A stretch of 51,526 nt of DNA from Aquipseudomonas alcaligenes MRY13-0052 (GCA_000474255.1 BATO01000041.1:1-51526), one strand, 5' to 3'. Positions 36,197-45,825 are shown, counted from the stretch's first letter. The notes: generated from the letters alone by a model not told the origin. Numbers and translations are program-made.

Positions 36197-39020
36197 GGAG
36201 GGCCTCCTTGATGCGGGCCGGAGTCAGGGGAAGGTCGCGCAGGCGCTTGCCGGTGGCATGGGCCACGGCGTTCACGATGGCGCCGACCACGGGGATCATC
36301 ACCACTTCGGCGATGCCCTTGGCCGGGTCGCTGGGCGACAGCGGCGGCAGGATCTCCGCCGTCTGCGACCACACGGCGACGTCCTTCGCGCGGGGCAGCT
36401 GGTAGCGGTTGAAGTTCCAGGTGCCCTCGCCCGGGCCCCCTTCGTAGAGCGGCATCTCCTCCATCAGCGCGTGGCCGATGCCCATGGCGATGCCGCCTTC
36501 CAGCTGGCCGAGCACCAGCTCGGGAACGATCACCCGGCCGCACTCCATCCAGGAATGGTGGTTGATCACCCGGGCCTCGCCACTGCCCTTGTTGACCTTG
36601 ATCTCCACCAGGGTGGCCACCGGGCTGTAGTAGGTGACCATGGCGTTGTTGAGCTGGGTCTCCGGGTAGCTGACCGACACGCGGTCCAGCAGGTGGTAGC
36701 CGTTGCGGGTCATCAGGGCGCGCTTGCCGGCGTCGGCACCGGCGCCGTACTTCACCGCCACCGCGTCCAGCGGCAGGCTCTCGCGCACGCCGTTGATCTC
36801 GAACTCGGCCGAGGCCCACTTCCAGCGGTTGAAGCCATGCACGCTGGCACCCGTGACCAGGCCCAGGTCGTGGGCCTTCCTGGCCAGCAGTTCGAAGGGG
36901 ATCGGCGGCATGCCGCCGGCGCTCAGGGCGCCGTCCTTCCAGTGGGCGTCCTCGCGGCGCACCACGTAGGGGTTGAGCGAGCCGTTGTACTCGCCGCGGC
37001 CCCAGATGCTCAGCGCCGCCGGCCACAGGCCGTGGTTGAAGAGGATGCGCGCGGCCTCGCGGGTGGCGTGGCCGGAGTAGTAGGCGGAGTTGGTGGCCGA
37101 GGACGGCGAGGCCAGCTTGCCCACCCAGCGCGGGTTCTTCAGCGCGGCGTCCTGGTCGGCCTGGCTGATGATGTAGGGGTTGCCGCTGGTGACCAGGCCC
37201 AGCTCGTGCCAGTCGGTCTCGCCGGTCTTGATCTCGTGGGCCGGCTGGCCCAGGTGGTCGGCGGCCAGCAGCGCCTGGGAGGTGGCCATGCCGGTGCCCA
37301 TGTCGATGGCCACGTGGCGCAGCAGCACGCGACCGTCGGCGGTGATCTCCAGGCTCGCCAGGGGCGCTTCGGAGCCGGTGCCGAAGTCCTTCTGGCACAT
37401 GGCGAAGCCGACGCCGTAGAGATTGTCCGGGTCCTCGGCGTCGAAGCGCTGCTTGCGCTCCGCGCGGGTGCGCCAGATCTCGTGCTGGGCGGCCTTGTCG
37501 AGGATCTCGTCGAGGCGCAGCGCACCGGCGGGAATCGCCCCCTGGGTGTTCTTCATGCCGGTCTTGAAGACGTTCTTCCTGCGCAGCTCGATGGCGTCCA
37601 GGCCCAGGCGGCCGGCCACCTCGTCCACCATCATCTCGGTGGCGGCCATGGTCTGCAGGGTGCCGTAGCCGCGCATGGAGCCGGCCTCGACGCCGCGCGA
37701 ATGGTACGCGGTGGCGGCCAGGTCGCTCTGCGGCAGGTAGTAGATGGACTGCGCCGCCGTGGCGCCGACCGCCGCCACCGAGGAGCTGTAGTTGGCGCGG
37801 CCGCCGCCGTCGACGTCCATGTGCGCGCGGAAGATCTGGAAGCTGTGGTCCTGCTTGTTCACCGCCAGCTGGTAGTGCATGTCGAAGGGGTGGCGCTTGA
37901 TGCCGCTCTGGAACTGCTCGTAGCGGTCGTTGGCCAGGCGCACCGGCACACCCTCGCCGTACATCGCGGCGAGCGCGGCGTAGAAGACGAAGATGTTGTT
38001 GTCCTTGGAGCCGTAGCCCACGGTGTAGCCGGGGTGCAGGTTGAGCGTGGCCACCTTGAAGCGCGACGGCGCCAGCATGTGCGCGGTCTGCTCGGCCACC
38101 TCGAAGGGGCACTGGGTGGCGACCACGAAGTGCAGGGTGCCGCTCTCGGCGTCGTACCAGCCGTTGCCGTTGTCGGCCTCAAGGGCCGCCGGCTCGATGG
38201 ACTGGGTGGTGAAGCGCTCGTCGAACACCAGCCAGTCTTCCGGCGGCGCCTTGAGCTGCTGCTCCATGCGCTCGGCGTAGTACAGGCCCTGCTGGGTCAG
38301 GTCGCCGTTGATCTTGGCCTGCTGGCTCCACACCGGTTTGCGCTGGCGGATGATGGGGAACAGCATGCTGTCCTTGAGGCTGGAGAACACGTCCGGCTCG
38401 AAGGGCGTCTCGCCGCCGACGCGCACGAAGCGGAAGCTGCCGTAGGGGTCGGCCTGGTACAGCTCGGCCCTGGCGCCGTAGCGCACCACCTTCTCGTTGA
38501 ACTTGAGGATGTTCTTCGCCCGGCGGTAGCGGTCGAAGTCGGTCCAGATCAGCAGTGCCACCGGGTGGCCGATGAACATCGGCACCTGGCCTTCCGGCAG
38601 GAAGGGGTCGAGGTTGTGGCCTTCGGGGAAGCCGATGCCGTCACGGGCGAGGTCCGCCGCGGTGACCAGGCGATCGGGCTTGAGCTCGTCGCCGAGCATG
38701 GACAGGTCCAGGCCGGCGTAGAGGTGATCGGCGCGGGTCGCCTTGATCAGCAGCGCGTGGCCCTGGCGCTGGGGCCAGCCGGGCATGTCCTGGGCGCGGA
38801 TGTCACGGGCGAAGACCTTGGCTCCGCAGGCCTTGGAGACGCCGTCGATGCGCGCTCGCGCCTGGCCGCCCGGCGTATACCAGGGCTGCGGCGAGGCGGT
38901 GACCCGGTCTTCGAACAATGCAGCAAAGGCCTTGCTGCCCAGCGGTGCCAGCGTGATGCCGATACCTGCGATGACGCTGCCCTGCAGGAAGGCGCGTCGG
39001 GATAACTCACGGTTGGACAT
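36189..39020 (-). CDS. Molybdopterin-binding large subunit, isoquinoline 1-oxidoreductase type
   Basis: A 943-residue xanthine-oxidase-family catalytic subunit. The N terminus carries a Tat signal (SRRAFLQG, then a hydrophobic stretch ending SKAFA), so the enzyme is periplasmic. Molybdopterin-binding motifs are distributed over two Ald_Xan_dh_C2 domains (for example GGRANYSSSVAAVGATAAQS, MRGYGTLQTMAATEMMVDE, DMGTGMATSQALL). The catalytic Glu is in KGIAEVVMIP (Glu905). Likely reaction: hydroxylation or oxidation of an N-heterocycle or aldehyde; substrate not predictable. First gene of an operon with Fe-S subunit, cytochrome c, XdhC and MocA-like factors. Homologue: P. aeruginosa PA4621, by position. 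Confidence 0.93.
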   Translation of the reverse strand: MSNRELSRRAFLQGSVIAGIGITLAPLGSKAFAALFEDRVTASPQPWYTPGGQARARIDGVSKACGAKVFARDIRAQDMPGWPQRQGHALLIKATRADHLYAGLDLSMLGDELKPDRLVTAADLARDGIGFPEGHNLDPFLPEGQVPMFIGHPVALLIWTDFDRYRRAKNILKFNEKVVRYGARAELYQADPYGSFRFVRVGGETPFEPDVFSSLKDSMLFPIIRQRKPVWSQQAKINGDLTQQGLYYAERMEQQLKAPPEDWLVFDERFTTQSIEPAALEADNGNGWYDAESGTLHFVVATQCPFEVAEQTAHMLAPSRFKVATLNLHPGYTVGYGSKDNNIFVFYAALAAMYGEGVPVRLANDRYEQFQSGIKRHPFDMHYQLAVNKQDHSFQIFRAHMDVDGGGRANYSSSVAAVGATAAQSIYYLPQSDLAATAYHSRGVEAGSMRGYGTLQTMAATEMMVDEVAGRLGLDAIELRRKNVFKTGMKNTQGAIPAGALRLDEILDKAAQHEIWRTRAERKQRFDAEDPDNLYGVGFAMCQKDFGTGSEAPLASLEITADGRVLLRHVAIDMGTGMATSQALLAADHLGQPAHEIKTGETDWHELGLVTSGNPYIISQADQDAALKNPRWVGKLASPSSATNSAYYSGHATREAARILFNHGLWPAALSIWGRGEYNGSLNPYVVRREDAHWKDGALSAGGMPPIPFELLARKAHDLGLVTGASVHGFNRWKWASAEFEINGVRESLPLDAVAVKYGAGADAGKRALMTRNGYHLLDRVSVSYPETQLNNAMVTYYSPVATLVEIKVNKGSGEARVINHHSWMECGRVIVPELVLGQLEGGIAMGIGHALMEEMPLYEGGPGEGTWNFNRYQLPRAKDVAVWSQTAEILPPLSPSDPAKGIAEVVMIPVVGAIVNAVAHATGKRLRDLPLTPARIKEALHG

Positions 39021-39127
39021 ACCCGTTCCTCGGAGCCTTGGCGGATGCCGACCCCTGTTTTCTGAGCGTAAAAACGGTTGTCGGCCACTCTCGGGAGTGG
39101 TCGATTCAAGCGTAGTCGAAAGGATTT

Positions 39128-39145
39128 TTTGACCTCGAAGTCAAA
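39128..39145. promoter_or_regulatory. Palindrome between the molybdoenzyme operon and the MFS gene
   Basis: TTTGAC-CTCGAA-GTCAAA, 16 of 18 positions symmetrical, in the 280-bp divergent gap. On the minus strand it includes TTGACT, a possible -35 for the molybdoenzyme operon, so a bound repressor would block it. TAGGCT near 39264 may be the -10 of the MFS gene. Confidence 0.45.
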
Positions 39146-39300
39146 TTCTAACCAAGGCGGTCTGGCAGAAAAAGAAAAATTTGCCCGATCAGTCAGGAAA
39201 CGAGCTCGTCGGATCGGCGATGAAATCCCGGAAGCCCCATTCACCCGCCCTCGGGCAAGGTGATAGGCTGCGCTTCCGATAGCTCCCTAAGCATTTTCCC

Positions 39301-40518
39301 ATGCCCCAGGCCCAGCTCCTGCGTCACCACCGCCCGTTCCTCGCGTTCTGGCTCGCCCGGGTCTGCACGGCCAGCGGCTTCCAGATGCTCACCGTGGCCA
39401 TCGGCTGGCACCTCTATGCCCTCACCGGCAGCGTGCTCGACCTGGGCCTGGTGGGCTTGGTGGAATTCCTCCCGCGCGTGCTGTTCATGCTGCATACCGG
39501 GCACGTCGCCGACCGCTACGATCGGCGCCGGGTCGCGGCGCTGTGCCAGACGGCCCAGGGCCTGATCGCCGCTGCACTGGTGTTCGGCAGCGCCACCGAC
39601 AACGTCAGCCGCGAGATGATCTTCCTCCTCGCCTTCGCCCTCGGCGCCGCGCGGGCCTTCGAGATGCCGGCGACCCAGGCGCTGCTGCCGAACATCGTCC
39701 CGGCACAGCTGTTCCCCCGCGCCGTGGCCGCCGCCGCGTCGGCGATGCAGGCGGCGACCATCGTCGCGCCAGCCCTGGGCGGCCTGCTTTATGCGCTTGG
39801 CAGCCTCTGGGTCTACGGTCCGGTGACGGTGCTCTACGGCATCGCCTGCTGCCTGATGCTGACCCTCGCCAGCCGCCAGCAGGTGCTGCGCAAGGAGCCC
39901 GCCTCCATGGAGTCGCTGCTGGCCGGCATCCGCTTCATCCGCAGCCGCCCGGACATCCTCGGCGCCATCTCCCTGGACCTCTTCGCCGTGCTGCTGGGCG
40001 GCGCCACCGCCCTGCTGCCGGTGTTCGCCAAGGACATCCTGCTCACCGGCCCCTGGGGCCTCGGCCTGCTGCGCTCGGCGCCGGCGGTGGGTGCCCTGGC
40101 GATGTCGTTCTGGCTGGCGCGCTTCCCCATCGAGCGCAACGTGGGGCGGATCATGTTCACCGCCGTCGGCGTGTTCGGCGTGGCGACCATCGCCTTCGGC
40201 CTGTCCACCTCGTTCTGGTTCTCCCTCGCGGTGCTGGCGGTGCTCGGCGCGGCGGACATGATCAGCATGGTGATCCGCGGCGCCTTCGTGCAGCTGCACA
40301 CCCCGGACGAGATGCGCGGCCGCGTCAGCGCGGTCAACGGCCTGTTCATCGGCGCCTCCAACCAGCTGGGCGAGTTCGAGTCCGGGGTCACCGCCGCCTG
40401 GTTCGGCACCGTGCCGGCGGTGGTGATGGGCGGCGTCGGCACGCTGCTCATCACCGGCCTGTGGATAAGGCTCTTCCCCACCCTGGCCAACCGCGACCGC
40501 CTGCACGGCGGCGACTGA
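39301..40518 (+). CDS. MFS transporter, EntS-like
   Basis: A 405-residue major facilitator with 10-12 membrane helices, of the EntS/MFS_3 type (siderophore or drug export in characterised members). Landmarks are RPFLAFWLARVCTASGFQM (10-28), HVADRYDRRRVAALCQ (67-82, motif A), RAFEMPATQALLPNIV near 117-132 and EMRGRVSAVNGLFIGASNQLGEFESG near 335 (two blocks, EMRGRVSAVNGLFIG and NQLGEFESG). Substrate unknown. It is divergent from the molybdoenzyme operon and its stop abuts the stop of the next, convergent gene (TGATCA). Confidence 0.9.
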   Translation: MPQAQLLRHHRPFLAFWLARVCTASGFQMLTVAIGWHLYALTGSVLDLGLVGLVEFLPRVLFMLHTGHVADRYDRRRVAALCQTAQGLIAAALVFGSATDNVSREMIFLLAFALGAARAFEMPATQALLPNIVPAQLFPRAVAAAASAMQAATIVAPALGGLLYALGSLWVYGPVTVLYGIACCLMLTLASRQQVLRKEPASMESLLAGIRFIRSRPDILGAISLDLFAVLLGGATALLPVFAKDILLTGPWGLGLLRSAPAVGALAMSFWLARFPIERNVGRIMFTAVGVFGVATIAFGLSTSFWFSLAVLAVLGAADMISMVIRGAFVQLHTPDEMRGRVSAVNGLFIGASNQLGEFESGVTAAWFGTVPAVVMGGVGTLLITGLWIRLFPTLANRDRLHGGD

Positions 40519-42726
40519 TCAGAGCAGCTTGTCGGGGGTGATCGGCAGGTCGCGGATGCGCTTGCCGGTGGCATGCCAGATGGCGTTGGCCACGGCCGCC
40601 GCGACCCCGACGATGCCGATCTCGCCGACGCCCTTGGAGCCCAGGGCGTTGACCACGCGGTCTTCCTCCTCGACGAAGATCACCTCGACCTCGCCGATGT
40701 CGGCGTGCACCGGGATGTGGTACTCGGCCAGGTTGTGGTTCATGTGCCGGCCCAGGCCGTGGTCGGTCTGGGTCTCCTCCTGCAGGGCCATGCCGATGCC
40801 CCACACCACGCCGCCGAGTATCTGGCTGCGCGCGGTCTTCGGGTTGACCACGCGCCCGGCGGCGATGGCGCTGACCACCCGGGCGACGCGCACCACACCC
40901 AGTTCCTCGTCCACCCGCACCTCGACGAACACCGCCGAGTGGGTGGCGGAGGAATAGGCCTCGCGCTTCTCGTCGGGCTTGGCCTCCACCTGCGCCTCCA
41001 GCGCCGCGCCGCCGCTGGCGCGGACGATCTCGCCATAGCCCAGCGCCAGCTCCGGCGCGCCGATGACCCGCAACTGGCCGTCGACGAACTCCACCTGATC
41101 GCGTGCAAGCCCCGCGAAGGGGGAGTCCTCCATTGCCACGGCGGCCTTCAGCAATTCGTCCTGCAGCGCGATACAGGCCTGCTGCACCGCGCTGCCCACC
41201 GAAGAGACGGTGAAGGAGCCGCCCTGCAGCGGGGCCTTGGGCAGGTGCGAGTCGCCCAGGCTGAAGGTCACCTGCGCCATGTCCAGAGCAAGGCTCGCGG
41301 CGGCGATCTGGGTCATCACGGTGTAGGTGCCGGTGCCGATGTCGGTGGTCGCGCTGCTCACGTGCAGGTGGCCGTCGCCGTCGATCAGCGCACGGGCGCT
41401 GGCCGGGTTCTGCATCGCCTCCCAGACGCCGGTGGCCAGGCCCCAGCCGATCAGCTCGCGGCCCTCGCGCATGCTGCGCGGCTGGTGGTCACGCGCCGCC
41501 CAGCCGAAGCGCTCGGCTCCCTGGGCGTAGCACTCGCGCAGGGCCTTGCTGGAGAAGGGCTTGCCCTCGTTCTGGTTGCGCTCGGCGTAGTTGACGAGGC
41601 GCAGCTGCAACGGGTCGATGGCCACGGCGGCGGCCATCTCGTCCATCGCGCACTCCAGCGCGAAGACACCCAGGGACGCGCCCGGGGCGCGCATGTCCAG
41701 CGGCGTGTAGACGTCCAGGGGCGCCAGGCGGTAGCCCAGCTCGACGTTGTCGCACTGGTAGAGCATCCCGGACCACTCCACCACGTGCTCGGTGAAGTCC
41801 TCGAAGCGCGAGGTCTGCGCCACCGCCTCATGGCGCAGGGCGCGCAGCTCGCCGTTGGCGGCGGCGCCCAGGGCCAGGCGCTGCACGGTGCGCGGGCGGT
41901 AGCCGAAGCTGAACATCTGCTGCCGGGTCAGGGTCACCCGCACCGAGCGCCGCAGCTTGAGCGCCGCCATCACCGCCAGCACCAGTTGGTACTGCGGGCG
42001 CAGGCCGGAACCGAAGGCGCCGCCGACGAAGGGCGCCATCACCCGCACCCGGCCCGGCTCCAGGCCGAACACCCGCTCGATGTACTGCTGGCTGTTCTGC
42101 GTGCCCTGGGTCTTGTCGTAGACCAGCAGCGCGCCGTCGGGCTGCATGACCACGGTGGCGGCATGGGGCTCCATGGGGTTGTGATGCTCGATGGGCGAGC
42201 TGTACTGCCCCTCGATGCGCAGCGCCGCACCCGCCAGGGCTCCCGCGCAATCGCCGCGCGGCTCGGGCAGGGACGCCGGGGCCAGGTGGGCGTCGTCGAG
42301 GGCGGCCAGCAGGTCCGTCTGGTACGGCTCGGCCTGGTACTCGACTCGCACCAGCCTGGCGGCGTGGCGCGCCTGCTCCAGGGTTTCGGCCACCACCAGC
42401 GCCACCGGCTGGCTGTCATAGAGGATGCGGTCGTTGAACAGCGGCCGGAACGGCGAGCCGTCGGCGGCGTCGGCGTCCTCATAGGGCTCGTCGTAGCGGG
42501 CGATCGGCGGCCGGTTGGCGTGGGTCAGCACCAGTTGCACGCCGGGCGCCGCTTCCGCCGCACGGCTGTCGATGCCGAGGATGCGCCCGCGCGGGATGCC
42601 GGCGTTGACCACCCAGCCATGCAGCAGGTCCGGCGCGGCGAAATCAGCCGCATAGCGGGCGCGGCCGGTGACCTTGTCGCGACCGTCCACCCGGTCGAGG
42701 GCCTTGCCCAGTGGCGATGCGCTCAT
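40519..42726 (-). CDS. Molybdenum-binding subunit of aldehyde/xanthine-type dehydrogenase (PaoC/YagR-like)
   Basis: A 735-residue catalytic subunit of the xanthine oxidase family. N-terminal hammerhead domain: LDRVDGRDKVTGRARYAADF (10-29). Molybdopterin motifs: PFVGGAFGSGLRPQYQ near 260, DMRAPGASLGVFALECAMDE near 345 and DIGTGTYTVMTQ near 470. Catalytic Glu702 lies in KGVGEIGIVG near the end. Closest architecture is E. coli PaoC (YagR), which oxidises aromatic aldehydes. The ATG at 42726 overlaps the FAD-subunit stop by 4 bp; an extension to 43788 runs over that gene and is rejected. No Tat signal. Confidence 0.92.
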   Translation of the reverse strand: MSASPLGKALDRVDGRDKVTGRARYAADFAAPDLLHGWVVNAGIPRGRILGIDSRAAEAAPGVQLVLTHANRPPIARYDEPYEDADAADGSPFRPLFNDRILYDSQPVALVVAETLEQARHAARLVRVEYQAEPYQTDLLAALDDAHLAPASLPEPRGDCAGALAGAALRIEGQYSSPIEHHNPMEPHAATVVMQPDGALLVYDKTQGTQNSQQYIERVFGLEPGRVRVMAPFVGGAFGSGLRPQYQLVLAVMAALKLRRSVRVTLTRQQMFSFGYRPRTVQRLALGAAANGELRALRHEAVAQTSRFEDFTEHVVEWSGMLYQCDNVELGYRLAPLDVYTPLDMRAPGASLGVFALECAMDEMAAAVAIDPLQLRLVNYAERNQNEGKPFSSKALRECYAQGAERFGWAARDHQPRSMREGRELIGWGLATGVWEAMQNPASARALIDGDGHLHVSSATTDIGTGTYTVMTQIAAASLALDMAQVTFSLGDSHLPKAPLQGGSFTVSSVGSAVQQACIALQDELLKAAVAMEDSPFAGLARDQVEFVDGQLRVIGAPELALGYGEIVRASGGAALEAQVEAKPDEKREAYSSATHSAVFVEVRVDEELGVVRVARVVSAIAAGRVVNPKTARSQILGGVVWGIGMALQEETQTDHGLGRHMNHNLAEYHIPVHADIGEVEVIFVEEEDRVVNALGSKGVGEIGIVGVAAAVANAIWHATGKRIRDLPITPDKLL

Positions 42727-43712
42727 GCGTGGGGCCCTCCCTTGGCGGCGTCGGCCAGGGCGCGGATCACCGCGCGACGAGCCAGTTCCACCTTGAAGTT
42801 GTTGCGCCCCAGCCCCTCGGCCCCTTGCAGCAGCCGGTCGGCGGCGACGCGGAAGGAGGCCGGCGTGCAGGGTTTGCCCACCAGTGCCGCCTCGGCCTCG
42901 GGCTGGCGCCAGGGTTTGTGCGCCACGCCGCCCAGGGCGATGCGCGCCTCGGCGATGACGCCGTGATCCAGGCGCAGGGCCGCCGCCACCGAGACCAGGG
43001 CGAAGGCGTAGGAAGCGCGGTCCCGGATCTTCAGGTAGGCGCTGTGGCGGGCGAAGGGCGACGGCGGCAGCTCGATCTCGGTAATCAGCTCGTCCGCCGC
43101 CAGGTGATTGTCGCGCTGCGGCTCGTCGCCCGGCAGGCGGTGGAAATCGGCGAAGGGGATCGCCCGCGTGCCGCCGGGGCCGGCGACGTGCACGACGGCC
43201 TCCAGCGCCGCCAGGGCCACGCACATGTCCGAGGGATGGGTGGCCACGCAGTGCTCGCTGGCACCGAGTACCGCGTGGTTGCGGTTGAGCCCCGTGCGCG
43301 CCGGGCAGCCGCTGCCGGGCTCGCGCTTGTTGCAGGGCGTGGCCACGTCGTAGAAGTACTGGCAGCGGGTGCGTTGCAGCAGGTTGCCGCCGACGGTGGC
43401 CATGTTGCGCAGCTGCGGCGAGGCGCCCGCCAGCAGCGCCTCGGCCAGCAGCGGGTAGTGGCTCTGCACGCGCGGGTGCCAGGCCAGGTCGGCGTTGCTC
43501 ACCAGGGCGCCGACGCGCAGGCCGCCGCCCTCGCCGACCAGCACGCCGTGCAGGGGCAGCGCGGTGATGTCGATCAGCCGCTCGGGGCGCTCGACGTCCT
43601 CCTTCATCAGGTCCACCAGGTTGGTGCCGCCGGCGATGAAGCGCGCGCCGGGGCCGGCCAGCGCCAGGGCCTGGTCCAGCTCCTCGGGGCGTTCGTAGCT
43701 GAAGGGCGTCAT
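42723..43712 (-). CDS. FAD-binding subunit with [4Fe-4S] site (PaoB/YagS-like)
   Basis: A 329-residue FAD subunit of the CO-dehydrogenase/xanthine-dehydrogenase medium-chain type. FAD loops are GARFIAGGTNLVDLMK (22-37) and NMATVGGNLLQRTRC (103-117). Four Cys (C117, C127, C136, C155) match the extra [4Fe-4S] cluster known for E. coli PaoB, a feature absent from ordinary xanthine dehydrogenases, and are the best evidence for the PaoABC type. DRASYAFALVSVAAAL is seen near 232. It overlaps both neighbours by 4 bp (ATGA each), giving one coupled operon. Confidence 0.92.
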   Translation of the reverse strand: MTPFSYERPEELDQALALAGPGARFIAGGTNLVDLMKEDVERPERLIDITALPLHGVLVGEGGGLRVGALVSNADLAWHPRVQSHYPLLAEALLAGASPQLRNMATVGGNLLQRTRCQYFYDVATPCNKREPGSGCPARTGLNRNHAVLGASEHCVATHPSDMCVALAALEAVVHVAGPGGTRAIPFADFHRLPGDEPQRDNHLAADELITEIELPPSPFARHSAYLKIRDRASYAFALVSVAAALRLDHGVIAEARIALGGVAHKPWRQPEAEAALVGKPCTPASFRVAADRLLQGAEGLGRNNFKVELARRAVIRALADAAKGGPHA

Positions 43713-44239
43713 GCGGCGTCCCCCTCGGCGGCGCCACGGCAGGCCGGCAGCGCCTCCTCGATGGCGTCGAGGATGTTGGCGTAGGCACCGCAGCGGCACA
43801 GGTTGCCGCTCATCTGCTCACGGATGGCGTCGCGGTCGTGGGCGCGGTTCTCGCGGGCCAGGGCCACCGCCGAGCACAGCTGTCCCGGCGTGCAGTAGCC
43901 GCACTGGAAGGCATCGTGGCGGATGAACGCGGCCTGCATGGGGTGCAACTCGCCGCCACGCTCCAGGCCCTCCACCGTGGTGATCTCGGCGCCGTCCTGC
44001 ATCACCGCCAGGGCCAGGCAGGCATTGATTCGCACCCCGTTGCGCAGCACCGTGCAGGCGCCGCACTGGCCGTGGTCGCAGCCCTTCTTGGTGCCCACCA
44101 GGTCGAGGCGCTCGCGCAGCAGGTCGAGCAGCGTCGTCCAGGGCTCCACCTGCAGCCGATGGGGCTCGCCGTTGATGACCAGTTGGATCGGGTGGCCGAT
44201 GGCAGCGGGGCCACGGCTTGGGCTGGATAGGGCACTCAT
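43709..44239 (-). CDS. (2Fe-2S) subunit of aldehyde/xanthine-type dehydrogenase (PaoA/YagT-like)
   Basis: A 176-residue iron-sulfur subunit. First cluster: KKGCDHGQCGACTVLRNG (C54, C59, C62) and C74. Second cluster: FQCGYCTPGQLC and GNLCRCGAYANIL. The sequence strongly resembles E. coli PaoA, but that protein starts with a Tat signal and this one begins with a short Ser/Pro/Gly-rich leader and no twin Arg, so the enzyme is expected to stay in the cytoplasm. First gene of the operon; divergent from the purine permease over 293 bp. Confidence 0.92.
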   Translation of the reverse strand: MSALSSPSRGPAAIGHPIQLVINGEPHRLQVEPWTTLLDLLRERLDLVGTKKGCDHGQCGACTVLRNGVRINACLALAVMQDGAEITTVEGLERGGELHPMQAAFIRHDAFQCGYCTPGQLCSAVALARENRAHDRDAIREQMSGNLCRCGAYANILDAIEEALPACRGAAEGDAA

Positions 44240-44394
44240 GTCGACCTCAGGCTCGTCTCGTCCGGCCCCGAAGGGCGGTGCGCGGGTGTGGACACCCGCA
44301 TCTTTGAGGTGGACTGGCCGCTCTTCCCCGAGGTTCAGGGTTTCTGCCCCGGCGGGCGTGCCGACGAAACCGAAGCTGCCCGTCTGGTCATAAA

Positions 44395-44423
44395 TTCACC
44401 GCCCCCGGGGGAGCTGGTATGAT
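44395..44423 (+). promoter_or_regulatory. Sigma-70 promoter of the purine permease - trmA operon
   Basis: -35 TTCACC (44395-44400), 17-bp spacer, -10 TATGAT (44418-44423). Expected start near 44430, giving a leader of about 100 nt before the permease ATG. The leader has several short GC palindromes but I cannot assign a known riboswitch. Confidence 0.65.
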
Positions 44424-44532
44424 GCGCGCCTTTTTTGCCGGGCTGGCAGAAACGGCGCCCAACCGCAGGCGCTGTGCTTGACTGCTATCCAGTCCGGGCC
44501 AACACGACGCGCAGACGTCACGGGGAGCACAC

Positions 44533-45825
44533 ATGCTGGAAAAACTGTTCCAACTCAGAGCGCACGGCACCAACGTACGCACCGAAGTCCTGGCGGGGAT
44601 CACCACCTTCCTGACGATGGCCTACATCCTCTTCGTGAACCCCGACATCCTCGGCGAGACCGGCATGGACAAGGGCGCGGTGTTCGTCGCCACCTGCCTG
44701 GCGGCCGCCATCGGCTCGGCCATCATGGGCCTGATCGCCAACTACCCCATCGCCCTCGCCCCGGGCATGGGCCTGAACGCCTTCTTCACCTACACCGTGG
44801 TGCTGCACATGGGCCACACCTGGCAGGTGGCCCTGGGCGCGGTGTTCATATCGGCGTGCATGTTCTTCGTGCTGTCGATCTTCCGCATCCGCGAATGGAT
44901 CATCAACAGCATCCCGCTGGAGCTGCGCTCGGCCATCGCCGCCGGCATCGGCCTGTTCCTGGCGCTGATCGCCCTGCAGAAGGCCGGCATCGTCGCCGCC
45001 CACCCGGTGACCATGCTGACCCTGGGCGACCTGGCCAAGCCCGAGCCGGTGCTGGCGGTGCTCGGCTTCTTCCTGATCGTCGCCCTGGAGGCGCGCAAGG
45101 TGACCGGCGCGGTGCTGATCGGCATCCTCGCCGTCACCCTCGCCGGCATCGGCCTGGGCGTGTCGAAGTTCGGCGGCATCGTCTCCATGCCGCCGTCCCT
45201 GGCACCCACCTTCCTGCAGCTGGACATCAAGGGCGCGCTGGAAATCGGCCTGGTCAGCGTGATCTTCGCCTTCCTCTTCGTCGACCTGTTCGACAACTCC
45301 GGCACCCTCATCGCCGTGGCCAAGAAGGCCGGCCTGATGCGTGCCGACGGCCACATGCCAAAGATGGGCCGCGCGCTGATCGCCGACTCCACCGCCGCCA
45401 TGGGCGGCTCGCTGCTGGGCACCTCCACCACCACCAGCTACATCGAATCCGCCGCCGGCGTCAGCGCCGGTGGCCGCACCGGCCTCACCGCCATCGTCGT
45501 CGCCATCCTGTTCCTGCTGGCGCTGTTCCTCTCCCCGCTGGCCGGCAGCGTGCCCGCCTTCGCCACCGCCCCGGCGCTGTTCTTCGTCGCCGTGCTGATG
45601 GCCTCGGGCCTGGCCGAGATCGACTGGAACGACCTGACCACCGCCGCCCCGGTGCTGATCACCGCCCTGGCGATGCCCTTCACCTACTCCATCGCCGACG
45701 GCATCGCCTTCGGCTTCATCGCCTGGGCCGCCATCAAGACCCTGGCCGGGCGCTACAACGAACTGAGCCCGGCGCTGGTGATCCTCGCCGTGCTGTTCGT
45801 GATCAAGATGGGGTTCTTCCACTGA
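44533..45825 (+). CDS. Purine permease, NCS2 AzgA subfamily
   Basis: A 430-residue transporter with about 12-14 membrane helices, of the AzgA/GhxP-PurP branch, proton symporters for adenine or guanine/hypoxanthine. Landmarks are [20 protein letters not shown] (19-38), [20 protein letters not shown] (about 75-95), [19 protein letters not shown] (about 252-270) and [23 protein letters not shown] near 300 (core [12 protein letters not shown]). Adenine against guanine/hypoxanthine cannot be settled. Its stop overlaps the trmA start by one base (TGATG). A similar pair is found in P. aeruginosa (PA4719-PA4720). Confidence 0.93.
   Translation: MLEKLFQLRAHGTNVRTEVLAGITTFLTMAYILFVNPDILGETGMDKGAVFVATCLAAAIGSAIMGLIANYPIALAPGMGLNAFFTYTVVLHMGHTWQVALGAVFISACMFFVLSIFRIREWIINSIPLELRSAIAAGIGLFLALIALQKAGIVAAHPVTMLTLGDLAKPEPVLAVLGFFLIVALEARKVTGAVLIGILAVTLAGIGLGVSKFGGIVSMPPSLAPTFLQLDIKGALEIGLVSVIFAFLFVDLFDNSGTLIAVAKKAGLMRADGHMPKMGRALIADSTAAMGGSLLGTSTTTSYIESAAGVSAGGRTGLTAIVVAILFLLALFLSPLAGSVPAFATAPALFFVAVLMASGLAEIDWNDLTTAAPVLITALAMPFTYSIADGIAFGFIAWAAIKTLAGRYNELSPALVILAVLFVIKMGFFH

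Noticed and set aside
42727-43788. N-terminal extension of the PaoC-like protein
   Set aside because: It would overlap the whole FAD-subunit gene; the ATG at 42726 with ATGA overlap gives a normal N terminus.
44424-44532. Purine riboswitch in the permease leader
   Set aside because: The leader is about 100 nt, but no guanine/adenine or other purine riboswitch core was recognised.
44478-45824. In-frame 5' extension of trmA across the permease gene
   Set aside because: Arg/His/Gly-rich shadow of the permease; TrmA has its normal length from the ATG at 45825.
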